64,000 nt of DNA from Diphasiastrum complanatum (lineage: Eukaryota; Streptophyta; Lycopodiopsida; Lycopodiales; Lycopodiaceae), in the NCBI GenBank assembly GCA_029204225.1, contig CM055101.1:45630180-45694179 (forward strand). Reading direction: 5' to 3'. Positions 51,209 through 63,112 of this stretch are shown piece by piece. The position numbers were made by a program, and so were the translations under genes. How positions within the stretch are numbered: the stretch's first letter is position 1; each line of letters starts with the position of its first letter. The notes below the pieces were generated by a model. It was not told the DNA's origin, did not search any database, and was given only the letters and a program-made list of their open reading frames with translations.

Positions 51209-52219
51209 AAACCAGGTACATATTGCACATTTCTTATCCGCTTTATCATCCTGATGGCTAGCTTGACTAGTACCACTCCAAATCCTTTAAAAGATAGTAA
51301 TTGGCCATCAGTTGATCAACTTCATCACCATTGTTCTTATTTTTGGAGTATCAAGTTGCAATATTCAACAAGTCAAGCATTTCTTAGAAACTTGGATGGA
51401 TAACTTGGACATAGAACTCAAAAGATATAGAAGATTATTACTTTGATATGTATGTTGTAAAAATTAAACATCCAAAATTGATCTAATCATAAAATCTAAG
51501 CCAACAATGAATGCAACTTGCTTCTAAGGTCGAATAAATATCATACATGATTGAAATAACACAAATAGATGTTTATGAAAATTTTCATCAAATTTGAATT
51601 TCTTTGTAAATAGGCCATAAAGCAATTATAAAGTGATCAATAGCATTCAAAACTAGCTACTCCATCACTCTCCAAAACAAATCTAGAGAAAAGAGCAAAA
51701 ATAACATAGTAATTCAATAGAATGATCTCCAATACAATGTTCGACTACTCTAGCCTATTTATGGTCATTAGAGATGACTCTCTCTCCTCTCTCTAGAGAT
51801 ATATAGCATTAAAATTAAAATATGATTCCCACACTACCAATTTTGGTCCAGATGACCAAATTACATCAAATAAAGGTCATTTTGTGGAACTTAAGGTCTA
51901 CTGCTTTTAAGAGTTGTCTAAAAATAGCAAATAGTAGTATTTTAATCAACTAAAACTATGTGGAAATTTTGATGTACCATATGTACAAGTTTGACATCCA
52001 TTTGACCAAAAATAGACAAGCATACTAGTTGAAAGTTTCTCACATATGCTTCATATACTTGTCTTCAAACCATAAAAAGTGAGTAATTATATTGATTTGC
52101 TTCATAGCTTTATGAATTTTTAACATTTCAAGTAAAATGATTGAAAAGTTCTTTTTCTACTACTTATGAGTTTATTGATTCTCTTGTAAGTCCTAAAAAA
52201 AGTCGTCTGAACGAATACA
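51209..52219. other. No feature recognised
   Basis: AT-rich sequence following the copia LTR. No supported ORF or repeat. Confidence 0.5.
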
Positions 52220-53520
52220 ATTTATGAATACATTGAATATTGATCATGGATACTTTAAACACTGATAGGGAATGCTCATAATTTTGATTATGAATATTAT
52301 GACGAATCATCATGAAGGCTTTGAATATTGATTTCGAATGCTCCAAATATTGATTGTGAATATTCTAAATACTTATTGTGAGTACTATGAAATTTGACTA
52401 TGAATACTCTTATATCAATCGTAGTCCTATAATTTATAAATACTTTGATTGTAAATACTATAAATATTGATCGTGATTATGAATATTGATTAGGAATACT
52501 TTGAATATTGATCATAAATATGTTGAACTTTGATCGTGAATACTTTGAATTTATATCTTGAATATATGAATATTGTCTATATGCTTTGAATATTGATCAT
52601 GATGATGCTTTGAATATTAAAACATGAATACTATGAGAACTAGCCGTGAGTGCTTTCAATATAAAAGTAAATTATCTAATACTAACATGAATGCTCTAAA
52701 TATTGATCATGAACTATTTGCCTATTGATTACGAATGTTTCAAAATACTAGTCATAGATACTCTAAGTACTTATCAATTTTTTTTTCTAAATATCAATCA
52801 TGAACATCTTGAATATTCTTAATACTAGAGTAATTAGAATATAAATTATAAATAGTCTGAACATTAATATTGAATATTCTTGATACTGATCATGGTGTGA
52901 CTCACTCGTAGACTATTTCTCTTGCTTCTTCTAAAAGCATTGTCATTGACTCTAATTTCACATGGTCTCCATTCAAGTGTGATATTTTTGTTATAGGGCT
53001 TCATTGACCAACACACAACCACTTTAACATAAACTTTCATACAATTTTTGCACTATTTCTCTTGCTTCATCTAATAGTGTTGCCATTCAATTTTGAATGG
53101 TCTCTACTCAAGTGCGATAGTTTCGCTATAGGGCTTCATTGAACAACACAAATTTTGTTTCAAGCCTTTTGAGAAATGACCAGTAGTGATGCTCTTCAAA
53201 AAAAAATGTTGATAAACAAGAACTACCCTACAACTATCTCACGACTTGATCTTTGTGCCCATCAGCCAGAAGAAAGATCGCCACCACCCACTCTTGCTTA
53301 CATTTCATGTGACTTGCAATGGGTTAGGGGCTCCATCATGGCTAGTCGCAAATGAGGCAGAACTCCCTACATGCTGATCTACCTTAATGGCACTCTCTAT
53401 ACTTGTAGTCATGACTACTTTGAACATATATCATGAATTGTTTGAATATATACCATGAACAATTTGAATGTTGATTATGATTACTCAAAATATCGATTGT
53501 CAATACTCTGAGTAGTGAAT
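52220..53520. repeat. Degenerate AT-rich minisatellite-like repeat
   Basis: Variants of GAATATTGATCATGAATACT recur many times between 52220 and 52900, and again at 53400-53520, with irregular spacing of about 20-25 bp and much divergence. Non-coding in all frames. The stretch 52900-53390 contains a pair of similar segments (CTATTTCTCTTGCTTC...) but no gene. Confidence 0.65.
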
Positions 53521-53912
53521 GTGTTTGATATGAAAGTGTGAAGAATTGCCAAAAATTGGCAAATCTAGCTTGATCAAAAACCATGTAGAATAGTGAGAAG
53601 ATAGAAAAATTTTGGAGCTCATTGGCAATCTCAATCTAGTTCACTATGTACATTGAGTTTTTGTGATCCAAATGAAACCAAATCAATTTCTACCTGTTTC
53701 TCAGGTTGAAGGCCGTACTACAGCCTGTAGTACACACGTGTGGGCTCGGTTTCAATGTTGATCAATGCTTTTGATTGTGAATGCTTGTTGTTTGTCAAAA
53801 TGCCAATCTAGATCAACTTTTTTGTGTCTAGTTTTTTGATAGATTGTTAAGCAAGCATCCAATCAGTCTTGTGGATCTAGAATCAAGTCTCTAAATAGGG
53901 AGTTGGCTTTCA

Positions 53913-54937
53913 TTGGAGAGAAGATTCATGATGGAGAGCTTGTACTTTGCCAACTATAGAAAACTTCACAGTGTATTAGTGGCTGAAGAGTGTAGGATGC
54001 TCCATGCAAAATCTAGGATGGGTTCCTTGTCGTTGCAGGATGGTGATGAGAAAGCCAATTTCTCATTCAAGGGCAAAAAGAAGACCAATGGAAAGAAGAA
54101 GCATCCAAAGGAGGCCAAAGAAGAGGATGATGCATCAAGCTCAAAGGACAAGTCAAAGCAGAAATGCTTCTTTTGTGGAAGGAAGGAGCATTATGCATCT
54201 GAATGCTACAAGAGGCTAAGAGCACAAGTGGAGGAGGACAAACAAGGAAACCTTGCAAAGGAGGAGGAGGAGGATGAAGTAGATGTATTCTTGATGGCAT
54301 CTACATCCTCACCAACAAGCAATAGCAATTCAAGAGACAATTTGTGGATCGATAGTGGGGCTAGCTCCCACATGTCTTGTGAAAAGACTTTTTCTCAACC
54401 TTACACTCTTTCAATGCTGCTAAAAAGTTTGTCTTTACTTCAAATGATGAAGAGTGTAGGATAGATGGTGTTGGTACCATCTCTTTGTGTCTAGAATCCT
54501 CAAAATGCATGGATCTAGAAAATGTCCTTTATGTATCATCAATCACCAAGAATATGCTTAGTGTTGGTCTACTCTTAGAAAGTGGTTTGGATGTCTACTT
54601 TAAGCATGGTGTTTGCTTCATCTTGAAGAATGATGATTGCATTGCAAAGGGATTTAAACATGGAAGACTGTTTAAGTTGGAAGCTAGTGTTGCTTTTGAA
54701 AGAATGAGGTTGGCAAAGGAGGAGATCACTCAAGAGGAGATCTTGGCAAAGTGTGACCTTGCTTGCATTGAGGAGGAGCATCAAAAGGAGGAAGATCTTG
54801 AGGATCAGCCTCAAATCATGAGAGTTCCAAGGGAGTCCTCAATGACAATGGCCAAGGGAGAGGAGGGGTGTTTTCAAAGCAATCTACTATTTTCAAAGGA
54901 GCAAAACTATTTTCAAAGGAGCAAAGTGGGCTCCTGA
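53913..54937 (+). pseudogene. Ty1/copia gag-protease fragment
   Basis: Open frame 53913-54464 has a Lys-rich gag segment, a CX2CX4HX4C zinc knuckle (CFFCGRKEHYASEC), an acidic linker and the protease active site LWIDSGASSHMS. After a frameshift near 54460 the frame at 54485-54937 continues protease-type sequence (NVLYVSSITKNMLSVGLLLE) and then a Glu-rich region. Integrase, RT and RNase H are absent. It is a different copia lineage from 45682-51208. Confidence 0.8.
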
Positions 54938-55145
54938 GTTTTTTCAGGTGCTTTGGAAGCGTGGATCTGTAGCATGGATCTGTAGCGGGTGCATCCAAGG
55001 TATAAGGTATAGAACATGTTTTTTCAGGTGCTTTGGAAGCGTGGATCTGTAGCGAGTGCATCCAAGGTATAAGGTATAGAACACATTTTTTCAGGTGCTT
55101 TGGAAGCGTGGATATGTAGCAGGTGCATCCAAGGTATAAGGTTTC
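54938..55145. repeat. 67-80 bp tandem repeat, three copies
   Basis: TTTTTCAGGTGCTTTGGAAG starts units at about 54941, 55021 and 55088. The first is longer because TGGATCTGTAGC is doubled. Each runs through GTGCATCCAAGGTATAAGG. A shorter duplication (CTATTTTCAAAGGAGCAAAA) lies just upstream. Confidence 0.85.
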
Positions 55146-56724
55146 TAGGTGTTTTCAAGTGTCTCTTGTCCACGGGCCTGTCCACGGATTTCTTGTGTTG
55201 TCCACGGGCTTGTCTAGCACGTTGCTTTAGCTGTTTTTCAGTCGCATCCAGCCTTGGTGTCTTGGGTTCACTCCTATACCAGTTTTTGTCAATTGTTAGA
55301 TGATGTTTGCGTAGATACTGCAGCTGATATGACAAGGATTAGGCATAAGTAAATCATGCTCTTCAGGCTATTCAAAGATCAGATGTTGTGGTTTTGGTTA
55401 TTGATGCCATGGACTATGGATTTTAGCATCTTTTAAGCATCCTTACTCTTCGCCTCTTCTTTTAGCATTCTTTTCCACTCCCTTCCACGTTTTCTTGTTG
55501 TCCTCATAAGCTCTTCCAGCGTTGAAGTTCCAATCACAAAGATTTATTACAACAATGCAGGTCACAAGCAGCTGAGTATCCATTCATCTGCACATGAGCT
55601 CATGGGATGATCTTTTGACCAAGCGCCCACTAGTTCTAATGTATCTTGTTGTCTGGAACAAGACCAGGGCACAATCTTCAGCCTTGTGAGGTCTAATCAC
55701 AAAGTTTTAGACCATCAAGTTTTAATACATACCAAAATAGTACACATCCTTCATCAGTGTGTGATGCATAAAGAGACCATGCATTTTATGTCCGGCCACT
55801 TGGACTTCACTATGCATTGAAAACTACACTCAAATGGCTAGTGTCATGTAGACCTAATTCTTGTCTGTCCCATTCCTACCTCCTATACTTGTCACATTTC
55901 TGAATTGATCTTCTTAGCTACTATGAAGCCAAAGCACAATTTTCACACCTGCAGCCCTTTGAAGATCCGCATCAATGTGTATCTACTGTCAGTCACTTTT
56001 CTAAAGATTACAAATCTCTAATAATCATGCTTATGGCTAAGGAATTTCTTTGTCAGAGATCACTCTTCTGATGGAGAGTATCGTTACTAACTAACACATT
56101 TTTGCATTGCAAGTCCAACACACTTTTCTATCTAGAAAGAGGCATAGTTCCAATTCAGATATCAACGCACTTTCTGGAAGCAAAATCAACGCATCTTCTG
56201 CCCTCAAAAGTAGTGCATTGCATCTATGCCATTTTCCAGGTAGTGCAAACCCTAAGATCCATCAAAATGGCCTGTCAGATTCTCTTCTCCGCTGCAAAGA
56301 TGATGGTGTGTAGATCCAATCCAAAGGAGTTGCGTTTTTTGCTGAGCGAGTGCGTGTAGACTTGTGCAGATCGGCTTTTGGCTTGGCAAGTGCGGGAAAA
56401 GCACATGGGTCACGTTTTTTGGCTGGGCAAGAAGAGCACAAGTAGGGCGAATTTTTTTTTTGGGACTTTCCAAGCATTAAGATCCACTATTTGGGCTGAG
56501 AAAATCGGTATAATCAGTGATAAATGTCGGAGGTGGGCTATTACACTACTCGCACAACCATTTTTGGCATTTGGAGATATTAAGATCCATCTTTTGGAGC
56601 TATGCGAGTACTCAGGTGTGCGAGTCATTTCAATCTATTTCTTACCTTCTTCCGATCTGTGAGCAAGTTCCTCACCATTCAAACAGCTGTGCGAGTACCT
56701 CAAGTAGGTTGGGTGGGTAGGTTC
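55146..56724. other. No gene recognised
   Basis: Several open frames on both strands, none with a recognisable motif. The 3' part (from about 56590) already shows scattered GTGCGAGTCATTT units of the repeat that follows. Confidence 0.45.
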
Positions 56725-57375
56725 CCCTGTGCGAGTCATTTTTGTTGATCTTGCATCATTACTTCTACGATTCTATTGTGGGGTCATTTTTTGGAGTTGT
56801 GCGAGTAATTTTTGTGTTGTGCGAATCATTTTTGGAGTTGTGCGAGTCATTTTTGTGTTGTACGAGTCATTTTTGGAGTTGTATGAGTCATTTTTCATCA
56901 TGCACGAGTAAGTTCCCGTGTGAGAGTCCTTTTTCACCCTGTCTGTACGAGTCATTTTTCATCGTGTGCGAGTAAGTAAGTTCCCGTGTGCGAGTCATTT
57001 TTCACTCTGACTATGCGAGTCATTTTCCATTTTGTGCGAGTCCTTTTTCACCCTGTCTATGCGAGTCATTTTCATCGTGTGCAAATAAGTAAGTTCTTGT
57101 GTGCGAGTCATTTTTTCACCCTATCTGTGCGAATCATTTTGACTTCTTTTTTGCATCATTCAGATCTGTGCGAGTCATTTAACTTGTTTTTTGCATTATT
57201 TAGATCTATGCAAGTCACTTTGACTGCGAGTCATTTTGACACCCTCAGAAGTTTGTTGTGTGCATCATTTTTTGAATTGTACGAGTCATTTTTTGAGGTG
57301 TGCGAGTCATTTTTTTTGAATTTTGCGAGTCATTTTTTGAATTGTCTGAGTCATTTTGGAGCTGTGCAAGTCATT
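56725..57375. repeat. Minisatellite, unit about 20-21 bp (TGTGCGAGTCATTTTT)
   Basis: About thirty degenerate units of GTGCGAGTCATTTTTG-type sequence. Spacing is 20-21 bp in the densest part (56820-56890) and looser elsewhere. Open frames over it are compositional artefacts. Confidence 0.85.
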
Positions 57376-57848
57376 CCCTGGAATTTACACAGACCCTTTA
57401 CCAACTATAGGAGTGCTCAAAAACTCCCAAAGGAGGTAAAAATAATAAAAAACAAAACAAAACCTATAGAAATACCTTCAAGTGCAAAATCTTTGATCTT
57501 TCCCAAAATAGAACTATCTAGTACTCGCATAGCCTATTTTTGACAAGATCTTGACTTGTTTGATATGGTTCTACTCAAGAAAATCCGAGCTCTTGCAGAT
57601 GCACATTGCACCTAGAATTGTACATATCCATCTTCCATCGCCGACAATTTTATCATGATGAATCTGGTTTGATAGCCTTAGGCACCTCTAGTAGGGAACG
57701 CCTTGGAAGTGTCCTAGTAGGAAGCCATAGATCCATCACGATAAGCTTGCCAAATCTGTCGATATCAACATCCATCACCCATCACCTAAGTGCATAGAAT
57801 ATATGCTAGATCACGATGGCAACAAGTGTAAATCAACAACCTCCGTGA
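57376..57848. other. No gene recognised
   Basis: Sequence between the minisatellite and a gypsy gag fragment. It may hold leader sequence of that element. No primer-binding site was recognised. Confidence 0.4.
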
Positions 57849-58700
57849 GTGGCAAAGAGGACCTTGCGAATCGATACACCGAAGTATGATGGGGACTCAG
57901 ATCCAGTTTGTTTCCTTCAAGACTTCGACAATGCTTGTAAGTTCTATGGAGACAGTTTGGACACTGAAAAGTTAAGACTGTTTCTGATGGTTCTACAAGG
58001 CAATGCGAAAGAGTGGTATTTAAATCTAGAGAGCCCGGATATCGAGTCATGGGAAACCATAGAAAAAGCTCTCACCACAAGGTTTAAACCCTCCAAGCTC
58101 ACTCGAAGCCCTTTCGTCCAATTGACTCAGATCAAAATGAGGACCAAAGGAGTCGGCACCTATATTGAGCATTTTAAACATCTCAAGGTAGCGTGTGGGC
58201 TATAAAATCATCAAAAAATGGCCATTAAACTATTTTTAGTCAGTGTACCCAAGGCCATCAGGAGTGAATTGAAACCCGCAGACTCGTGATGAAGGGTCTG
58301 ACAAGGAATGCGATTATCGCGAGAAAAAGAGTAAGGGGTTGGATAAACACGAGACTTCACGTATTGAAGAATCCGCCTCAACCAGCACGGTCCATATCCT
58401 TCAGCATCTAGAAGGTTGGCAATGGGCACACCAAGCACAAATGGAGAAGTTGACCTTAGAGTTCCAAAAAAATGCTAAAGGATGTGGCCGAAAAGACCTT
58501 CCCTATCCATGAAAATATATGGTGCCCTCTGTGTGCTCAACACCATGCTGCTAATGAGTGCCCACATGCAAGAATGTACTATCAGCAAGCAACAAGACCA
58601 ATATACGATCCGTACCTCCAAATTATGCACCGAACTCCACTGCCAATGCATCCATGCAGAGGCCAGGAAAATACCAACCAAGGCCAATAAGCCCAGTTTT
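57849..58700 (+). pseudogene. Ty3/gypsy gag fragment
   Basis: Frame 57849-58205 reads RIDTPKYDGDSDPVCFLQDF, LFLMVLQGNAKEWYLNL, WETIEKALTTRF and YIEHFKHLKVACGL, the retrotransposon gag core. After a stop it continues as KMAIKLFLVSVPKAIRSEL. At about 58515 is a zinc-knuckle variant CPLCAQHHAANEC (CX2CX3HX4C). No pol follows in frame; the pol has been lost or lies elsewhere. Confidence 0.75.
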
Positions 58701-59929
58701 TCATCAACCTCGATCCACTGGTTCTATGAACCATCCTACACGACTTTTATATTCTCAACTAGAGTCTTCTTGTCCAAGGCCGATCGCTCTCCATCCAACA
58801 CAACAGCCTTTTGTAGAAAGGAAAATATTGCTACATCATCTATCACACAAGTTGATTCCGACTACATAGACCTAGCGATGTATTATATAGAAGCTACCAA
58901 TGTGCATGCTTATCAAGTTGATCCATTTGCACCTTACTAAAATTAGTAGTATTAGATGTGTCTAGGCTCGTCTAGTCTTACTGATTCTTTTGTCATCCAC
59001 GGATACATAGTTGCTTCCAATTCAAATAGAGTTACATCCTATCTAGCAACCATGTAAGGTCTATCTCAAACTCCATCCATAGATAAAACCTAGAATGTAC
59101 CACCTCAGATTTGTGTCTTCATTACATATCTATGACCAAGCAATTGATATCATACCCTGGAGCCAGTTTTGAGCTACCGCCTGATGAATCATGGCCGTAT
59201 GTTTTATCTGAGTGAAAGTAATCTAAGACATAATTGTCTTATTGCATGCTATGTAAATGTTATACGTTATCACTTGTTTTTCTTTGGTAGCAGAATAAAA
59301 TCTAAACACATAACTTGCCCATCATGTTTAGGCTTATACTTTATCCGTAATGGCTTAAGTTATTCAGTTCTAAGGTTAAATTGTCATGGGAACTGCACAT
59401 AGATATGTGATTTCAAGTTATGTAAAAGTTAGTCACAAAGGCCTATTGGGGGTTTGTCCCATGGCACCAGTGTAAATCAAAGTTAAGTTAGTCTATGTGG
59501 CTTACTTGTCCCACAGTGCATTTCTGTAAGTGACCAGCACTCCAAGTATAAATAGGAGTGGAAGAGTCCATTTTCAAGAAGAACCTCATTTTCAATACAT
59601 GCCTATCTTTCTCTTTGAGTGTTCTCCCTTGTGTGGTTTCATGTACTGTGTTACTTCACATTGTATTGTATATTATTCATCTGGCAACAGGGCCCTCCAT
59701 TCTCTAGTAGGGTAAGCCTTAGAGGAGGGGATTTTAGGTTAAGCTGTCATTGAATTAGGTTAGGCCATCATTTGAGTCAGTTCCTAAGTAGAGAAACGAG
59801 AGAAGAGCGGATCTTACCCTCAGAATACTCATCCTATGCTCATAATGCTCTTCCCATCCTCTTGCTCAAGCTAATTGGAGAAGCCATAGCGTAGACTAGT
59901 TGGGAGACTTCCATAGTCATGCTAGATGG
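58701..59929. other. No gene recognised; possible LTR region
   Basis: Downstream of the gag fragment. 59400-59780 looks like LTR U3-R sequence: a TATA-like box at 59549 followed by pyrimidine-rich transcribed-leader-like DNA. LTR ends could not be fixed. Confidence 0.35.
59549..59556 (+). promoter_or_regulatory. TATA-like box, possibly of an LTR
   Basis: TATAAATA in a context that resembles an LTR promoter. Not confirmed by a second LTR copy. Confidence 0.3.
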
Positions 59930-60944
59930 AGCCATAGCTGATGGAGGATGCTGAAGATCCAACACAAACTGTTTCATCTTTAAAAGATACATCAATGTAA
60001 GGCATAGAAGAATTACCTGGTGCCTTAAAGGAGCGGTCACCTTTCTTCCATCTCTTCGGGCAGTCCTTGGAAAGGTGCCCTTTCTCCATGCAGGAGAAAC
60101 ACAGCTTGTCGCTTTTGGCCTTGTCGAAGTCCGCTCTCTCCAACCGAGGACGCTCCTTTTTCTTCCCCGAAGGAGAAGCTTTGTCGACCATGCGCTCCTT
60201 GTCTTTTTTGAAAGAAGGGCCCATGGAGGATTTGTCTTTGGCTTCGGGCTTTGGCTGCTCTTTGCGGGTTATCATGTTCGTATCGTTGAAAATCCAAGCG
60301 AAATGCACAACATCCTCTAAGGACTGTGGCTAATTACGACATACCTCCAACTGATATTCCTTGGGTAAGCCCAAAATGAAATGCAGCTTAAGGAGTACCC
60401 TGTCTATGCAGTTAAAAGCCCACGAAGCAGCCTCTTGGAAGTCTTGCAAGTAGACGTCCAAGGGCTTCGTCCCCATTTGCAACGTGGCAAAACGATGATA
60501 ATATTCAAAATTGTCTAGGACAGGCATAAAGGTAGCCTTAAAGGCTACCTGGAAGTCATCCCAAGTGGTTGGGACTGTAGCTCGGTCTTTAAGATCCTAC
60601 CACCACGAATACGCCTTACCACGTAAAAACATGATGGCCGTCGAAATATGCAAGCTATCTGGTAGATCGTGCATGGAAAAATGCGAAGTCCATCGATCTA
60701 ACCAGGCTAACACCACATCTTGGTGTCTGTCCTTCTTTTCTCCGGTAAAAAATTTCAGAGTAAACGCCGGGTTTAGGAGAGCTTGTCAAGACAAGGACAT
60801 AGCCCGAATCTCAACTTTCGCCCATTCATATTTTGAGCGTATGTCCACAATTTGTTGTTGTAATAAATTTATGGCATGCGTCATGTTCTCCATATCAGTC
60901 CCGACGGGACTTGGAACTCTAGTCTCATCCAAAAGGGTGTCCAT
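59930..60944 (-). pseudogene. Ty3/gypsy gag fragment, minus strand
   Basis: Starts MDTLLDETRVPSPVG at 60944, then MTHAINLLQQQIVDIR (coiled-coil-like), a stop near 60790, FTGEKKDRHQDVVLAWLDRW, the gag core (FATLQMGTKPLDVYLQDFQE, LHFILGLPKEYQLEVC), another stop, a Lys/Pro-rich stretch and the CX2CX4HX4C knuckle CFSCMEKGHLSKDC near 60090. The domain order is that of gypsy gag. No pol is seen downstream. It is a different family from 57849-58700. Confidence 0.8.
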
Positions 60945-61575
60945 GGAAAAAGGAGTAATAGAGGAAAAACTAGAGGAAAAACGGAGAGCTACGGTGAAAA
61001 CCCTAAACCCTAAACCGCAAAAGGGAAAAAGCTAAAGCACGAGGCCTCAAGAAATAACCAATTTGAGAGCATGCAACTTGAGAGCAAAAGAACTCTACAA
61101 CAACTTGGGAGAATGAGGGAAAGGAAGTGAACGTATCTCCTTTACCCCCTCCCCAAAGCTCCTCTCCACCCTCATGCAAAAAGGACAAGTGGAGCCCAAG
61201 AAAGGCCCCTGCCCATTTGTCCCTTCTAGACCTTTCTAGACATGTGGTGCCACCCTAAGCTGCCACATGGATCATGGACCCCAAGGATTCCTTAAATACA
61301 ATTTTGGCCCTTTCTCCCCTCTCAAACTCCTAACGTACTACAGCTCTCTCCCCTCTCATGAAGATCTGCAGGTACAAAGATGGAGGAGGGAGAACGTACG
61401 ACCCTTCAAGGACAGGCCATTAGGGAGTACCGAACCACATTCACACAAAGGGAACGTGTGCAACTTAAGAAAAATCGATGGCTCTTTGATTATCACAAAA
61501 TAATGTCGTCGGAGAATATTGATTCAGACCGATATCTGAGAGTAAGTTCCTCGACCAAATTTCTTCCTTTGTAGC
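60945..61575. other. No gene recognised; probable gypsy leader or LTR
   Basis: Upstream of the minus-strand gag. It includes duplicated CCCTAAACCCTAAACC near 61000, too short to call telomeric. No LTR boundary was identified. Confidence 0.35.
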
Positions 61576-63112
61576 CTAAGAGGCTACGATATACTCTGAT
61601 TCAGTGGAAGATAGAGCTATCAAAGATTGCTTGCAACTGTTCCAAGAAATTGGACCATTGTTGAGGAAGAATGTAAATCCGAAAGTAGATTTACGAGTAT
61701 CTACATCTCTTGCCCAACTTGCATATGTGTAACCACTGAGGAAATTGAGTTTGTCGTTGCCGACTGTTCCATAACAAATGCAAAAGTCCATAGTAGCTCG
61801 AAGATATCTCATGACTTTGATAAGAGCCTTCCAATGAGTTATACCAGGATTAGCCATAAACTGACTGAGAGAGCTTACTGCAAAAGCTATGTCCGGCATA
61901 CATAAGAGACCCTATAATAGAATGGTAAGGATACTCACACATCTGCTACTTCTCGTGAATTGTTTGGGGACACTGGTCCTTTGACAATTTGAGTCATGGT
62001 TCCATTGGCGAGAGAGCTCACTTGCAATTAATCAGATTATATCTGACTAAAATCTGTTGTGTAATGTAGATCAACTTCTATTTTCTATCTCTGTGGATTT
62101 GAATACCAAGGCAGAAATGAGCTTCGCCCAGATCGGTCATGTCGAATTCGGAAGATAGCATCGTCTTTGCTTCTTTTATCAGATCGGTACTATTGCTGGT
62201 ATCATCCACATATAAAGTGATAATGATAAAAGACTGTTGCACTGCTTTGAAGTAAACGTTTGAATCAGAAGAGCTAGGTGTGTAGCCGTGATTAATAAGA
62301 AAAGTATTGATCCTTTGAAACCATGCTCGAGCAGATTGCTTCAAGCCATAAAGTGCCTTATGGAGTTTGCATACATGATTGTGTTTACCCTCGATAATAT
62401 AACTTTCAAGTTGCACCATGTAAATGTCTTCTTCAATAACTCCATTCAAATATGTTGTCTATACATCCATTTGATGTATTTCCAAATCTGATGCAGTGGC
62501 AAATGATAGCAAAAGTCGAATAGAAGAATGCTTGACTACTGGACTTAAAGTTTCAGTGTAATCGATGTTGTATACCTGAGAAAAACCTCTGGCGACAAGT
62601 CGTGCCTTTCTTCTGTTGATGCTTCCACCTGCGTTGTACTTGACTTTATATATCCATTTACAATCAACTACATTTCTACAAGCAGGTAATTCGACAATCG
62701 TCCATGTCTGATTATTGATAAGAGATGAATACTCTTTATCCATAGCTTCTTTCCAGAGATCAAAATCAGGCTAACTGAGTGCCTCTTCGACAGATGTCGG
62801 TTCCTGAACAAAATAAGCTGTAGACTCGTCAATATACTGGTTGGGTGGTTTGTTAATTCTTGAAGATCTTCTGGGTAATAGAGGAAGTTGATCATTTCTA
62901 TCATACTGTAGTTGCTGAACTACAACATCATCATCTTCTGACCTGCCGTTGATTCGTTGTTTGTCGAAAGTAGAAGAGCTTGGACTTTCAATGGGAATAG
63001 TTGCCTGCAAAACTGGAAAGTTCAAAGCGTCAAGAGAATCTAACAGGTCGACTACATGGAAATTGCCCTTTCCTTTGAGGTTTTGAGACTGATCTTCGAT
63101 GAAGAATGCCAT
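61576..63112 (-). pseudogene. Ty1/copia RT-RNase H fragment, minus strand
   Basis: From high to low coordinates: a linker with PRRSSRINKPPNQY, reverse transcriptase (VDCKWIYKVKYN, RLVARGFSQVYNIDYTET, KLHKALYGLKQSARAWFQR, IITLYVDDTSNS) and RNase H (MPDIAFAVSSLSQFMANPG, SWNSCKQSLIALSSTESEY). It is related to the plus-strand element at 45850-49768 but less interrupted. Gag, protease and integrase are missing above 63112, and no LTR was found. A few stops and frameshifts. Confidence 0.85.

Noticed and set aside
56742-57543. Cys/Ser/Phe-rich open frames
   Set aside because: Translation of the GTGCGAGTCATTTTT minisatellite; the frames shift between units.
61000-61020. CCCTAAACCCTAAACC as telomeric repeat
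   Set aside because: Only two units, in the leader of a gypsy gag; too short for telomeric or interstitial telomere DNA.
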